From positions 620,001-684,000 of the forward strand of contig NZ_JANZNT010000001.1 in the NCBI RefSeq assembly GCF_025153455.1: a DNA stretch of 64,000 nt, given 5' to 3'. Under the pieces are notes generated by a model, which saw nothing but the letters and a program-made list of their open reading frames with translations, had not been told where the DNA came from and searched no databases. The number at the start of each line of letters is the position of its first letter. Within the stretch, counting starts at the first letter, position 1. The stretch is from Sphingomonas sp. BGYR3 (GTDB lineage: Bacteria > Pseudomonadota > Alphaproteobacteria > Sphingomonadales > Sphingomonadaceae). The position numbers and the translations under genes were made by a program. This document shows positions 15,833 to 25,003 of this stretch, one piece after another.

Positions 15833-17377
15833 TCACGCCATCATGCCAATGGTGATCAGGTTGACCCCGATCAGCGCGACAAAGGCGACGAACAGACCGC
15901 CCGCGCCGCCCGCAAACAGCATCAGCCGCTTGCGCCGCAGGGGCGTCTGCGATGCCAGCACCACTTCGCTGATCGATCCGATCACGGGCAGGCCGGTGGA
16001 TCGTTCCAGCCGGTCGGCGGTCGGCCATGTCGTCTGAATACGGCTGAAGGCAAAGGCCGCTGCCGCACCGCCGCCGATACCGGCGATCAGCACCGCGGCC
16101 AGCAACAGCGGGCGGTTGGGCGATGCTGGCGCACCCGGCACGGTCGGCGGGTCGATCACCTTGAACCGGACCGGTGCCGTTTCGGCCTGCACCTGTCCGG
16201 TCAGGCGCACCTGTTCGCGGTCCTCGACCAGCCGCCGATAGGTTTCGCGCAGGGCGTCGATATCGCGATCAAGCTGGGCCTGTGCCGCCGCGGCATTGGG
16301 ATCGGCGTCCAGCTTTCGCTGAAGCTGCGACAACTGGCCCTCCAGCATCCCCTTGCGCTGGCTGAGTTCGGCGACGCGCGCCTCGCGCTCCGCCTGCTGC
16401 GTGCGCAGGCCGATATAGACGGGATTGGGCTGACCGGCGACAGCGCCGCCGGTCCCCTCGCGCGCGGCAGCCGTGCGGGCCTGGGCCAGCTGACTGTTCA
16501 GGGCGCGCATGTCGGGATGGGAATCGGTCCAGCCGCGCGAACGCCCCTCGGCCAGCTGGCTTTCGATCGCGGCCAGCCGGGCACGGGCCGGGCCGGCCAT
16601 GGGCGCACCAGCGGCTCCGGCAACCATGGCGGGCGTGCCACCCATCTGGGCATTGACCGCCGACAGGCTGGAGCTGGCGCCCGCAAGCTGGGCATCGACA
16701 TCGGCGAGCGCAGTGCGCGCCTGACCGATCCGGTCGCTCAGCGATCCGGTGCCGGGCAGGCCGGACAGAAACCGGTTGTTGAAATCGGCGAGCTGGTTTT
16801 CCTTGTCCTGCAACTGACGCTGACGCAGCGCGATCTGTTCGTCCAGAAACCGGAGCGACTGGCCCGTGCCGTCGCGCGACTGGGACAGGTTATCCTCGAC
16901 GAAAATGTCGATCATCTTCTGAACGACCGCGCGGGCCAGCCGGGCATTCTGACCATCGGTCATGTCCGGGTTGCTGATCGATGCCGTCACCTCGAACAGA
17001 TTGTCCTGCTGTGCCGTGATCTTGACCGCCTTTTGCAGGCGCGCTGCCTCGCCCGCGATGGCGCCGGGGGTCGTCGCCCGGCGGGCAAGCTCGGTGCCGC
17101 GCACCACCTTTTCCAGATTGATGGCAGAGGTCAGCGTCTGGCGCACCCGCTCCACCTCGCGCGCCTGATCCATCCGCGCCTGTGCGCCCGCCGCCTCGTT
17201 CGGCAGCAGGTTGGGCGATTGCACCAGCACGCGCGCGGTCGATTCATATTTCGACGGGATCAGCGACACCGCGAACCAGCCGGCCAGGCAGATTGCCCAG
17301 GCGACGGCCAGCGCCAGCCACCGGCGGTGCCAGATGCCGTGGATCGCAGCGCGGATTTCGTCATAGATGCCGTCCAT
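15833..17377 (-). CDS. XrtA-system polysaccharide chain-length determinant (Wzz-like)
   Basis: 514 residues from ATG 17377. It has an N-terminal transmembrane helix (about residues 20-40), the Wzz motif SLIPSKYESTARVLVQSP, a long periplasmic region with extensive predicted coiled coil (about residues 170-400), and a C-terminal helix near the end. Wzz/PCP proteins set polymer length and recruit the BY-kinase. It begins 10 bases after the export lipoprotein and the kinase begins 10 bases after it. An upstream extension to 17458 overlaps the export gene and is rejected. Confidence 0.92.
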   Translation of the reverse strand: MDGIYDEIRAAIHGIWHRRWLALAVAWAICLAGWFAVSLIPSKYESTARVLVQSPNLLPNEAAGAQARMDQAREVERVRQTLTSAINLEKVVRGTELARRATTPGAIAGEAARLQKAVKITAQQDNLFEVTASISNPDMTDGQNARLARAVVQKMIDIFVEDNLSQSRDGTGQSLRFLDEQIALRQRQLQDKENQLADFNNRFLSGLPGTGSLSDRIGQARTALADVDAQLAGASSSLSAVNAQMGGTPAMVAGAAGAPMAGPARARLAAIESQLAEGRSRGWTDSHPDMRALNSQLAQARTAAAREGTGGAVAGQPNPVYIGLRTQQAEREARVAELSQRKGMLEGQLSQLQRKLDADPNAAAAQAQLDRDIDALRETYRRLVEDREQVRLTGQVQAETAPVRFKVIDPPTVPGAPASPNRPLLLAAVLIAGIGGGAAAAFAFSRIQTTWPTADRLERSTGLPVIGSISEVVLASQTPLRRKRLMLFAGGAGGLFVAFVALIGVNLITIGMMA

Positions 17378-17387
17378 CCCGCGCGCC

Positions 17388-18032
17388 TCAGAACATGGAT
17401 TCGGGGATGATGATGACGTCACCCGGCTCCAGCCGGACATTGGCGCGGGTATCGCCATCCTTCAGCAGGCTGGACAGCCGCAGCTTGTATTCGGTCTGCT
17501 TGCCCGTCGCCCGGTCGTACCGGACCAGCCGCGCCCGGTTGCCCGCCGCAAATTCCGACAGGCCGCCGACCGAGATCATGGCGTCAAGCACGGTCATGTT
17601 CGCGCGATAGGGGATCGATGCGGGCTTTTCGGTGGCACCGACGATCCGCACCTGCTGGCTGAACGTGCCGGCAAAATTCTGGACGATGACCGATACGATC
17701 GGGTCCTTGATATATTCGCCCAGCGCGATCTTCATATCGTCGGCCAGCATCGATGGCGTCTTGCCCACCGCCGGCATGTCCGAAATCAGCGGGGTCGAGA
17801 TGCGGCCATCGGGGCGCACCTGCACGCCCTTTGCCGACAGTTCGGGGTTACGCCAGACAAAGATATCGAGCTGATCCAGCGGGCCGATGACATATTCCTC
17901 GCTGGGCGCCTCGCGCGCGGCGACGAACCCGGCGGGGGGCAGTTCGTTGCGCGCGGTGGTGGCACAACCGCTTGGCAGGGTTGCCAGGATCGCCGTTGCG
18001 GCCAGCAATCGGGTTCGAACATTCACGCGCAT
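17388..18032 (-). CDS. XrtA-system polysaccharide export lipoprotein (Wza-like)
   Basis: 214 residues from ATG 18032. It has a lipoprotein signal with lipobox LPSGC (Cys23), then the poly_export domain beginning EYVIGPLDQLDIFVWRNPEL and a SLBB-like region with IVGATEKPASIPYR. It forms or helps form the outer-membrane export channel with the Wzz-like protein. The upstream 113-base gap is the largest in the minus-strand operon and could hold an internal promoter. The longer frame to 18092 lacks a signal peptide at its start and is disfavoured. Confidence 0.92.
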   Translation of the reverse strand: MRVNVRTRLLAATAILATLPSGCATTARNELPPAGFVAAREAPSEEYVIGPLDQLDIFVWRNPELSAKGVQVRPDGRISTPLISDMPAVGKTPSMLADDMKIALGEYIKDPIVSVIVQNFAGTFSQQVRIVGATEKPASIPYRANMTVLDAMISVGGLSEFAAGNRARLVRYDRATGKQTEYKLRLSSLLKDGDTRANVRLEPGDVIIIPESMF

Positions 18033-18058
18033 TACGCCCAGCCTCCATGGCGTGCGTC

Positions 18059-18076
18059 GCACCGGCGTCCCGGTGC
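18059..18076 (-). other. hairpin in the leader of the export gene
   Basis: GCACCGG (18059-18065) pairs with CCGGTGC (18070-18076) around four bases, in the untranslated stretch before the export gene. It has no T-run in the direction of transcription, so it is not a standard terminator; it may affect mRNA stability or be incidental. Confidence 0.3.
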
Positions 18077-18145
18077 ACACACGGCTATTCATGGGCCGTG
18101 ATGGCGCTGACAGGTTAAAATCGCGTTAGGCGAGCGGGCCGCGCC

Positions 18146-19372
18146 CTAGCCGTCGATCAGGATTTCCGGCGCTGGCGGATGGCCCAGAAAGGCGGACGGG
18201 CTGGCCGTCGCACCATAGGCACCGGCCAGGAACAGGGCGACGACATCGCCCTCCTCCGCCGGTGGCAGGGCGACCCGATCGGCCAGGCGGTCGAGCGGCG
18301 TGCACAGGCAACCGACGACCGACGCCGTGACGTCGCCCGCCGCCTGCATCCGATCCGCCAGCGCGACCGGATAGTTGCGGCGCACGACCGTGCCGAAATT
18401 GCCGCTGGCCGCAAGTTGATGATGCAGGCCGCCATCGACGACATAGAATATTTCGCCCTGGCTCTGCTTCACGTCGATGATGCGGGTCAGATAGACGCCG
18501 CATTCCCCGACCAGCCAGCGGCCAAGCTCGATCGCAAACCGGCTGTTGCCAAGGATTTCCGGGCGCTGGTTCAGGGCATCGGCCAGCCGTCGGCCGATCC
18601 GTTCGATATCCAGCGGCACGTCGCCCGCGAAATAGGGGATGCCGAAGCCGCCGCCCAGATTGACCAGCGGCGGCGCCGTGCCCACCGCGTCGGCCAGGCG
18701 CGCGGCCAGCGCGATCACCCCGGCCATCGTATCGCCCAGCGCATCGGCATCCAGCGACTGGGACCCGGCATAGACATGGAAACCCTGCCACAAAGCCCCG
18801 CCATCGATGATGGCGCGGACCAGCGCGGGCACCTGTTCCGCATCGACGCCAAAGGGCGAGGCGCGGCCACCCATCCGCATCCCCGATCCGCGCAGTTCGA
18901 AATCCGGGTTCACCCGCACCGCGATATGGGCGGGCACGCCGATCCGTTCGGCAACCGCCAGTGCACGGCGCACCTCCCCCGCCGATTCGGCATTCAGCGT
19001 CGCGCCGGCCCGGATCGCGGCCTCAAGCTCCGCATCCCGCTTGCCCGGCCCGGCAAAGCTGATCGCGGTGGCCGGCTTGACCGACAGCGCACGGTGAAGC
19101 TCGCCCGCCGACGCAACGTCCAGCCCGTCGACCAGCGGCGCGATGGCGGCGAGCAGGTCGGGGTGCGGATTGGCCTTGATCGCATAATGCACATCCAGCC
19201 CATCGGGCATCGCGGCACGCAACCGGGCGATCCGCGCCCGGACGATGGCCATGTCATAGACGAAACAGGGGGTGGACCCCGCCCGCCCGATCAGCGCACC
19301 GACCGACAGGCCGCCGATGGTCAGGCGATCCTGCCCCGCAAATTCGGGCGGCAACGGACCGGTCGGCTTCAT
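18146..19372 (-). CDS. XrtA-system PLP-dependent decarboxylase (fold type III)
   Basis: 408 residues related to diaminopimelate/ornithine decarboxylases. The PLP lysine is K66 in VHYAIKANPHP, the glycine loop is NLGGGFGIPYF, and a C-terminal catalytic Cys region reads VVGCLCTPLD. Exosortase loci commonly carry this gene (TIGR03099 type) beside the AMP ligase, with no known substrate. The start overlaps the ligase stop (ATGA), so the two are translationally coupled. I infer that it decarboxylates an amino acid, possibly one activated by the ligase or carrier protein. Confidence 0.9.
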   Translation of the reverse strand: MKPTGPLPPEFAGQDRLTIGGLSVGALIGRAGSTPCFVYDMAIVRARIARLRAAMPDGLDVHYAIKANPHPDLLAAIAPLVDGLDVASAGELHRALSVKPATAISFAGPGKRDAELEAAIRAGATLNAESAGEVRRALAVAERIGVPAHIAVRVNPDFELRGSGMRMGGRASPFGVDAEQVPALVRAIIDGGALWQGFHVYAGSQSLDADALGDTMAGVIALAARLADAVGTAPPLVNLGGGFGIPYFAGDVPLDIERIGRRLADALNQRPEILGNSRFAIELGRWLVGECGVYLTRIIDVKQSQGEIFYVVDGGLHHQLAASGNFGTVVRRNYPVALADRMQAAGDVTASVVGCLCTPLDRLADRVALPPAEEGDVVALFLAGAYGATASPSAFLGHPPAPEILIDG

Positions 19373-20880
19373 GACGTCAACTCCCGGCGCAGGGCAGCGC
19401 GATCCAGCTTTCCGTTGGCGTTGCGGGGCAGTGCCTGACGCCAGATGATCTCGGCAGGCTGCATGAACCCCGGCAGGTCACGGCGCAATCGCTCGCGAAG
19501 CCGCGGCTCGACCGCCTCTGGCGCGCCCCTCGCCCGGGCGATCAGGTGGATTGCCTGTCCCGTCCGCGCATCGGGCACCCCGATGGCCACCGCCTCGGCC
19601 AGTTCCCCGCCGGCCAGTGCAGCCTCCTCGACCTCGGTCGGGCTGACCCGATTGCCCGAAACCTTGATCATCTCGTCCCCGCGCCCGACAAAGCGCAGCA
19701 GGCCGTGCGGTTCGATGACCACGGTGTCGCCCGACCACACGGCCATGCCGCCGCTGTCGGACCAGGCGGGCGCCGGGCGGAACCGTTCGGCGGTTCGGGC
19801 CGGATCGCGCCAGTATCCATGCGCGACCAGCGGCCCGGCATGGACCAGCTCGCCCGGTTCCCCCGGTGCCGCGCGGGTGCCATCGGGGGCGACCACCATT
19901 ACCTCGGCAAAGGGAATCGCCCGCCCGATCGATTCCGGATGCCGGTCGACCAGATCGGGGTCGAGATAGGTCGATCGAAATGCCTCGGTCAGGCCGTACA
20001 TCGGATAGAGGTCGGCATTGGGAAACCGTTCCCGCAACTGGCGGACCATGGCGGGGGTCAGTGCGCCGCCCGAATTGGTAATCCGGCGCAGCGCCGTTGC
20101 CGTCTCCTGCGGCCAGTCGCCTTCCAACAGCTGCACCCAGAGCGGGGGGACGCCGGCCAGCGTGGTGATCGCATCGCGCGCAACCGCCTTTATCACGTCG
20201 CGCGGCAACAGATAGTCCATCGGCACCGCACAGGCGCCCGCAGCCCAGGTGGAGAGCAGCTGGCTCTGCCCGTAATCGAAACTGAGCGGGAGCACCGCCA
20301 GCACCCGGTCGGCTGGCTCAAGTCGCAGGTAATGCGCAACGCTGATCGCCCCCAGCCAGAGATTGGCGTGGGACAGCATCACCCCCTTTGGCCGCCCGGT
20401 GGACCCGGAGGTGTAGAGGATGGCGGCCAGCGCATCGGGATCGGCATCCGATGGCGGCACAGGATCGCCGCCCGCCAGCACCGCCTCATCCGCGATGGCC
20501 CGGGTGCCGTGCGGCACATCGCCCCGTTCCAGCAGGGGCAGCCGGGCGGTCTGGGTAATCAGCAGCCGGGCGCCGCTGTCGGCCAGAATGTGCGAAACCT
20601 GCCCCCGCTTGAGCTGCGGATTGATCGGGACATGGACCAGCCCCGCGCGCGGCGCGGCCAGCGGCAGGATGCTGGCCAGCAGCGTCTTTGGCAGCCAGCT
20701 GGCCACCCGGTCGCCCGGCGCAAATCCCTGACCCGCCAGAAAGCCCGCCAGCCTGGCAACCGCGTGCTCCAGTCCGGCATAGTCCAGTTCCCCAACCCGC
20801 CCGGCCAGCGCCAGCCGCCCCGCATCGCCGCGAAGCGTCAGGTGATCGATCGGACGGGGATGCGGATCGAGCTGGATCAT
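19369..20880 (-). CDS. XrtA-system acyl-CoA/aminoacyl ligase (AMP-forming)
   Basis: 503 residues of the adenylate-forming superfamily. Motif A3 is ILYTSGSTGRPKG, A5 YPMYGLTEAF, A7 VWSGDTV and A10 carries the catalytic lysine in NGKLDRAAL. The exosortase version is TIGR03098, which is close to NRPS adenylation domains, so the substrate may be an amino acid. ATG 20880 follows AGGGG. It is the first gene of the minus-strand arm and is divergent from the carrier-protein gene at 21011, a plausible partner for loading. Activity on CoA versus carrier protein cannot be distinguished here. Confidence 0.9.
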   Translation of the reverse strand: MIQLDPHPRPIDHLTLRGDAGRLALAGRVGELDYAGLEHAVARLAGFLAGQGFAPGDRVASWLPKTLLASILPLAAPRAGLVHVPINPQLKRGQVSHILADSGARLLITQTARLPLLERGDVPHGTRAIADEAVLAGGDPVPPSDADPDALAAILYTSGSTGRPKGVMLSHANLWLGAISVAHYLRLEPADRVLAVLPLSFDYGQSQLLSTWAAGACAVPMDYLLPRDVIKAVARDAITTLAGVPPLWVQLLEGDWPQETATALRRITNSGGALTPAMVRQLRERFPNADLYPMYGLTEAFRSTYLDPDLVDRHPESIGRAIPFAEVMVVAPDGTRAAPGEPGELVHAGPLVAHGYWRDPARTAERFRPAPAWSDSGGMAVWSGDTVVIEPHGLLRFVGRGDEMIKVSGNRVSPTEVEEAALAGGELAEAVAIGVPDARTGQAIHLIARARGAPEAVEPRLRERLRRDLPGFMQPAEIIWRQALPRNANGKLDRAALRRELTS

Positions 20881-21010
20881 CGGCGCCCCTGATAGCGCGC
20901 CGGCACGGCCCGCGCCAAGGGCAGGCTTGGCATTGCGTGCATCAGCGGGTAACCGCGCCACCAGTAAAGGCGCGGGCCATCGCGGGTTCCGGCCATCATG
21001 GGATTGAGAC
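20881..21010. promoter_or_regulatory. divergent intergenic region between the two XrtA arms
   Basis: About 130 bases separate the minus-strand ligase and the plus-strand carrier-protein gene. It must contain the promoters for both arms, but I see no convincing -35/-10 pair. The ligase start is preceded by AGGGG; the carrier-protein GTG has only a weak GGGATTGAG upstream. Confidence 0.4.
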
Positions 21011-21283
21011 GTGCCTGACGAAGACTATCAACGGGTCGAAGGCGTGGTTCGGGACGTGCTGCGGGACGTGCTGGCGCTGAACGCGGCGCGTGTCGCCGAT
21101 CTGGACGCAACGACGCCGCTGTTCGGCGCGATGCCCGAACTGGATTCGCTGGCGGTGGCGGGCGTGCTGACCGAGATCGAGGACCGGCTGGGCATCGTCA
21201 TCGATGACGAGGATGTGGATGCCGACATGATGGAGACGTTCGGCAGCCTGACCCGATTTGCCGCCGCCCGGGCGCTGGTGTGA
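21011..21283 (+). CDS. acyl carrier protein-like protein of the XrtA locus
   Basis: 90 residues with the phosphopantetheine attachment Ser46 in MPELDSLAVAGVL, acidic flanks (EIEDRLGIVIDDEDVDAD), and the four-helix ACP pattern. GTG 21011 is the only plausible start. It would receive a phosphopantetheine arm and carry an acyl or aminoacyl group, presumably loaded by the divergent ligase. Such a dedicated carrier in an exosortase locus has no established function. Its stop overlaps the GTG start of the next gene. Confidence 0.85.
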   Translation: MPDEDYQRVEGVVRDVLRDVLALNAARVADLDATTPLFGAMPELDSLAVAGVLTEIEDRLGIVIDDEDVDADMMETFGSLTRFAAARALV

Positions 21284-22053
21284 TCGGCAGCTACACCGTC
21301 AAACCCCATCACTGGCCGGGCTATCCCTGGCCGGGCAGCACCGAACCCCTGATCCGCCTTGGCCCCGATGACGGGCCGATGGTCGTGATCGCCCAGCCCC
21401 TGTTCGAGGAGGCGAACCGGATGCGTGCGTTCATCCTGGCGGTGATGCGCGATCTGGCGGGGATGGGCATTGCCAGCGCCCTGCCCGACCTGCCGGGCAC
21501 AGGCGAAAGCGAAACGCAGACCGATAAAGCCAATTATCTGTTGTGGTTATCGGCCTTTGCTGAAGCCGCGCATCAAGCGGCCAAGGGGAACCAGCCGCAT
21601 CTGCTGACCATCCGGGGCGGCGCGCTGCTGACCAGTTGGACCCCGGCGATCAGCCTGTATCAGTTCGCGCCGGTCGAGGGATCGTCGCTGGTGCGCGATC
21701 TGATCCGCGCGCGCCGGGTTGCCGGGACGGATGCGGCGTTCGAGGCGGAGATGGACGCCCTGTTGTCCGGCCCTGCGCCGGAGGGGCCGTTGCCGCCCGT
21801 GATGCTGGCCGGCAATGCCATTCCCGGCGACCTGCTGGCGCAACTGAACCATGGTCACGCCCTGTCCGCCGAAACGGAGGATGAAGCGCCGATCGCACGG
21901 CGGGTCGCACGCCTGTCCGGCGATGGCGGGGCAGCGGACGTCCGGTTTGCGGGTGCGCCCCTGTGGCGACGGGCGGAACCGCATCAGGATGCGGCGCTGG
22001 CCGCCGCGCTCTCAGCCGATGTAGCCGAATGGGTCCGCCGATGCGCCGGCTGA
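21280..22053 (+). CDS. XrtA-system alpha/beta-hydrolase relative 2 (no Ser nucleophile)
   Basis: 257 residues of the alpha/beta-hydrolase fold, matching the exosortase 'hydrolase 2' class by context. The elbow that should be G-x-S-x-G reads LTIRGGALL, with Arg112 in the nucleophile position and no Ser, and the expected downstream charge relay is not obvious. It probably is not a classical esterase and may instead bind or shuttle a carrier-bound group. The start GTG overlaps the ACP stop, and hydrolase 1 overlaps its 3' end by 13 bases. Confidence 0.8.
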   Translation: MIGSYTVKPHHWPGYPWPGSTEPLIRLGPDDGPMVVIAQPLFEEANRMRAFILAVMRDLAGMGIASALPDLPGTGESETQTDKANYLLWLSAFAEAAHQAAKGNQPHLLTIRGGALLTSWTPAISLYQFAPVEGSSLVRDLIRARRVAGTDAAFEAEMDALLSGPAPEGPLPPVMLAGNAIPGDLLAQLNHGHALSAETEDEAPIARRVARLSGDGGAADVRFAGAPLWRRAEPHQDAALAAALSADVAEWVRRCAG

Positions 22054-22835
22054 TCTCCTTTTCCTGCGCCGGGGAGACGCTGGCCGGCACCGTCGATGCG
22101 GCGGATGGGACCACCGGCCTGTTGATCGTTTCCGGCGGCAATGAGGTCCGCTGGGGCGCGCATCGCGGCATGGCGATGCTGGCCGGTGAACTGGCAGCGG
22201 CGGGCCATCCCGTATTCCGGTTCGACCGGCGGGGCATCGGCGATTCCACCGGCACCAATGGCGGGTTCCAGGCCAGCGGCGAGGATATCGAGGCGGCCGC
22301 AGCGGCGTTCCGGCGCGAATGCCCGCACGTCACGCGCATCATCGGCTTTGGCAATTGCGATGCGGCAACCGCGCTGGCGCTGTTTCACGCGCGGGCGGGG
22401 CTGGATGCGCTGATCCTCGCCAATCCCTGGGTCATTCCGGGCGATGGCGACTTGCCCCCGCCCGCCGCGGTCAAGGCCCGCTATGTTGAACGGATGCGCG
22501 ACCCGCGCCAGTTGGTGCGCCTGATCCGCGGCGAGATCAGCCTGACAAAACTTTTCAATGGTTTAGGCAGCCTTCTTCGCACAAGGAATAAGGATCACGC
22601 GCTGGCCGACCGCGTCGCCGCTGCCCTGATTGCGGGCCGGAAACCGCTGACCCTGTTGCTGGCGCGGGGGGACAATACCGCCATCGCCTTTGCCGAGGCA
22701 TGGCGGGATCCCGCCTTTGCCCCGCTGCGCGGCGAGGCCAGCGTCCTGACGTGCGACACTGCCAGCCACAGCTTTGCCGAGCCCGCCGACAAGCTATGGC
22801 TGCGCGACCGTCTGCTCGACGCCCTTCGCGGCTAG
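22041..22835 (+). CDS. XrtA-system alpha/beta-hydrolase relative 1 (Cys at the nucleophile elbow)
   Basis: 264 residues from ATG 22041. The elbow reads GFGNCDAATAL, placing Cys106 where a Ser would be; the oxyanion region is VSGGNEVRWGAHRG and a late His is in TASHSFAEPADK. Cys-nucleophile alpha/beta hydrolases such as dienelactone hydrolase are known, so an active Cys enzyme is possible. It overlaps the previous gene by 13 bases and lies 4 bases from the convergent trxB stop. Its link to ACP and ligase suggests thioester handling (inference). Confidence 0.85.
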   Translation: MRRLISFSCAGETLAGTVDAADGTTGLLIVSGGNEVRWGAHRGMAMLAGELAAAGHPVFRFDRRGIGDSTGTNGGFQASGEDIEAAAAAFRRECPHVTRIIGFGNCDAATALALFHARAGLDALILANPWVIPGDGDLPPPAAVKARYVERMRDPRQLVRLIRGEISLTKLFNGLGSLLRTRNKDHALADRVAAALIAGRKPLTLLLARGDNTAIAFAEAWRDPAFAPLRGEASVLTCDTASHSFAEPADKLWLRDRLLDALRG

Positions 22836-22839
22836 GCGG

Positions 22840-23805
22840 TTATTCGGCGGCCTCGGCCATCGCGAAATGGGCGGCGGCCAGAAAGCGTTCGGCGTCCAGC
22901 GCGGCCATGCAGCCGGTGCCGGCGGCGGTCACCGCCTGACGATACACCTTGTCCATCACGTCGCCGCAGGCGAACACGCCGGGGACGCTGGTCCGCGTGC
23001 TGCCGACATCGACCTTCAGATACCCGTCCTCGTCCAGGTCCAGATGCCCCTTGAACAGGTCGGTTGCCGGCTTGTGCCCGATCGCCACGAAGCCGCCATC
23101 AACCTCGATCGTGGACAGCTCACCCGTCACGGTGTCGCGCAATTCCATGCCGACCAGCCCGGCCATGCCGCCGCCGTCGATGAAGCGAACCACTTCCTTG
23201 TTCCACAAGGTCGTGATCCGGTCGCTGGCGAACAGGCGCTGCTGCAGGATCTTTTCCGCGCGCAGGCTGTCGCGGCGGTGGATCAGCGTGACATCCGGCG
23301 AATGGTTGGTCAGGTACAGCGCCTCTTCGACCGCGGTATTGCCGCCGCCGATCACCGCAACCTTCTTGCCGCGATAGAAGAACCCGTCACAGGTAGCACA
23401 GGCGGACACGCCCTTGCCCTTCAGCAGGTCCTCGCTCTCCAGCCCCAGCCATTTTGCCTGTGCGCCGGTGGCGATGACCAGCGTCTCGCCCTCATACACA
23501 TCGCCCGAATCGCCGATCAGGCGGAACGGCCGCTGCGACAGGTCGATATCGACGATGGTGTCGTACATCATCCGCGTGCCGACATGTTCGGCCTGAGCCT
23601 GCATCTGCTGCATCAGCCAGGGGCCCTGAATGACCTCTGCAAAGCCCGGATAGTTTTCGACATCCGTAGTCGTGGTCAGCTGGCCGCCCGGCTGGATGCC
23701 CTGCACCACGATGGGGTTCAGGCTGGCGCGCGCGCCGTAAATGGCGGCGGTCAGGCCGGCGGGGCCGGAACCAAGGATCAGCATCTGGGTCGAATGAGTT
23801 GTCAT
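22840..23805 (-). CDS. trxB: thioredoxin reductase
   Basis: 321 residues from ATG 23805 (GTG two codons upstream is possible). The FAD site GSGPAGLTAAIYGARA, the redox pair C136-A-T-C139 in ACATCDGFF, the NADPH site IGGGNTAVEEA and the final FAD motif GVFACGDVMD are all intact, so it should reduce thioredoxin with NADPH. It converges with the XrtA plus-strand arm and is divergent from bioB. Confidence 0.96.
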   Translation of the reverse strand: MTTHSTQMLILGSGPAGLTAAIYGARASLNPIVVQGIQPGGQLTTTTDVENYPGFAEVIQGPWLMQQMQAQAEHVGTRMMYDTIVDIDLSQRPFRLIGDSGDVYEGETLVIATGAQAKWLGLESEDLLKGKGVSACATCDGFFYRGKKVAVIGGGNTAVEEALYLTNHSPDVTLIHRRDSLRAEKILQQRLFASDRITTLWNKEVVRFIDGGGMAGLVGMELRDTVTGELSTIEVDGGFVAIGHKPATDLFKGHLDLDEDGYLKVDVGSTRTSVPGVFACGDVMDKVYRQAVTAAGTGCMAALDAERFLAAAHFAMAEAAE

Positions 23806-23995
23806 CGTCACGCCTTCGGATTCGTTTGGACGGCATCTAGGGTGACGCAGGGCATCGGCGCAACATGGGATAGGCACCGCCTGCATTCAGCCATAGCTTT
23901 TCTGCTCCGGGCCAAAGCACGGCTGCCCCCACCCTTCACAAGTCCGCGTGATCCGATAGAGAGGGCGCCAAGAGAGGAGACCCCCCATTTCCCCC

Positions 23996-24997
23996 ATGCC
24001 TGAATCCGTCCGCACCGATTGGACCCGCGAGGAAATCGCCGCGCTGTTCGAATTGCCCTTTGGCGAGCTTCTGTTCCGCGCCCAGACCGTGCACCGTGCC
24101 CATCACCAGCCCGACACGGTCCAGATGTCGACCCTGTTGTCGATCAAGACCGGCGGCTGTCCCGAGGATTGCGGATATTGCAATCAGTCCGCCCATGCCG
24201 AAACGGGGCTGAAGGCGACCAAGCTGATGGACGTGCGCGCCGTGCTGCAATCCGCGGCGCAGGCAAAGGATCATGGCTCGACCCGGTTCTGCATGGGCGC
24301 GGCGTGGCGCAATCCCAAGGACCGCGACATGCCCGCCATTGTCGAGATGGTGAAGGGCGTGCGCGCGATGGGCATGGAAACGTGCATGACGCTGGGGATG
24401 CTGACCCCCGCCCAGGCGGCGATGCTGGCCGATGCGGGCCTCGATTATTACAATCACAATATCGACACCTCGCCCGAGCGTTATGGTGACGTCATCACCA
24501 CCCGCACGTTCGAGGACCGGCTGGACACGCTGGAGCACGTCCGCAGTGCAGGCATCAATGTCTGCTGCGGCGGGATCGTCGGCATGGGCGAGACGCGGGA
24601 CGACCGGGTCGGGTTCATCCATGCGCTGGCTACCCTGCCCCGTCATCCGGAAAGCGTGCCGTTAAACGCCCTGGTGCCGGTAAAGGGCACGGTGCTGGGC
24701 GATATGCTGGCCGATACGCCGCTGGCCCGGATCGACGAGATCGAGTTCGTCCGCACCGTGGCGGCGGCGCGCATCACCATGCCGGAAAGCATGGTCCGCC
24801 TGTCCGCCGGGCGCGAGAGCATGAGCGATGCTGCGCAGGCGCTGTGTTTCATGGCGGGCGCGAACAGCATCTTTACCGGCGACCGGCTGCTGACCACGGC
24901 CAATGCGGGGGATGATCGCGACGCGGCCCTGTTTGCCCGGCTGGGCGTCACGCCCATGGCGGCCGAAACCAAGGCTGAACTGCAGGCAGCGGAGTAA
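23996..24997 (+). CDS. bioB: biotin synthase (radical SAM)
   Basis: 333 residues. The radical-SAM cluster motif C-x3-C-x2-C is Cys55/Cys59/Cys62 in [13 protein letters not shown], with other BioB landmarks such as [10 protein letters not shown] and [11 protein letters not shown]. It inserts sulfur into dethiobiotin. No other biotin-synthesis gene is nearby; instead it precedes propionyl-CoA carboxylase, which needs biotin, with only 6 bases before the next start. A GAGGAGA lies 15 bases before the ATG, a little far; I see no BioR-like palindrome upstream. Confidence 0.95.
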   Translation: MPESVRTDWTREEIAALFELPFGELLFRAQTVHRAHHQPDTVQMSTLLSIKTGGCPEDCGYCNQSAHAETGLKATKLMDVRAVLQSAAQAKDHGSTRFCMGAAWRNPKDRDMPAIVEMVKGVRAMGMETCMTLGMLTPAQAAMLADAGLDYYNHNIDTSPERYGDVITTRTFEDRLDTLEHVRSAGINVCCGGIVGMGETRDDRVGFIHALATLPRHPESVPLNALVPVKGTVLGDMLADTPLARIDEIEFVRTVAAARITMPESMVRLSAGRESMSDAAQALCFMAGANSIFTGDRLLTTANAGDDRDAALFARLGVTPMAAETKAELQAAE

Positions 24998-25003
24998 GTG
25001 GCA

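Noticed and set aside
23887..23995. BioR/BirA operator before bioB
   Set aside because: No TTATCTATAA-like or other convincing palindrome is present in this gap.
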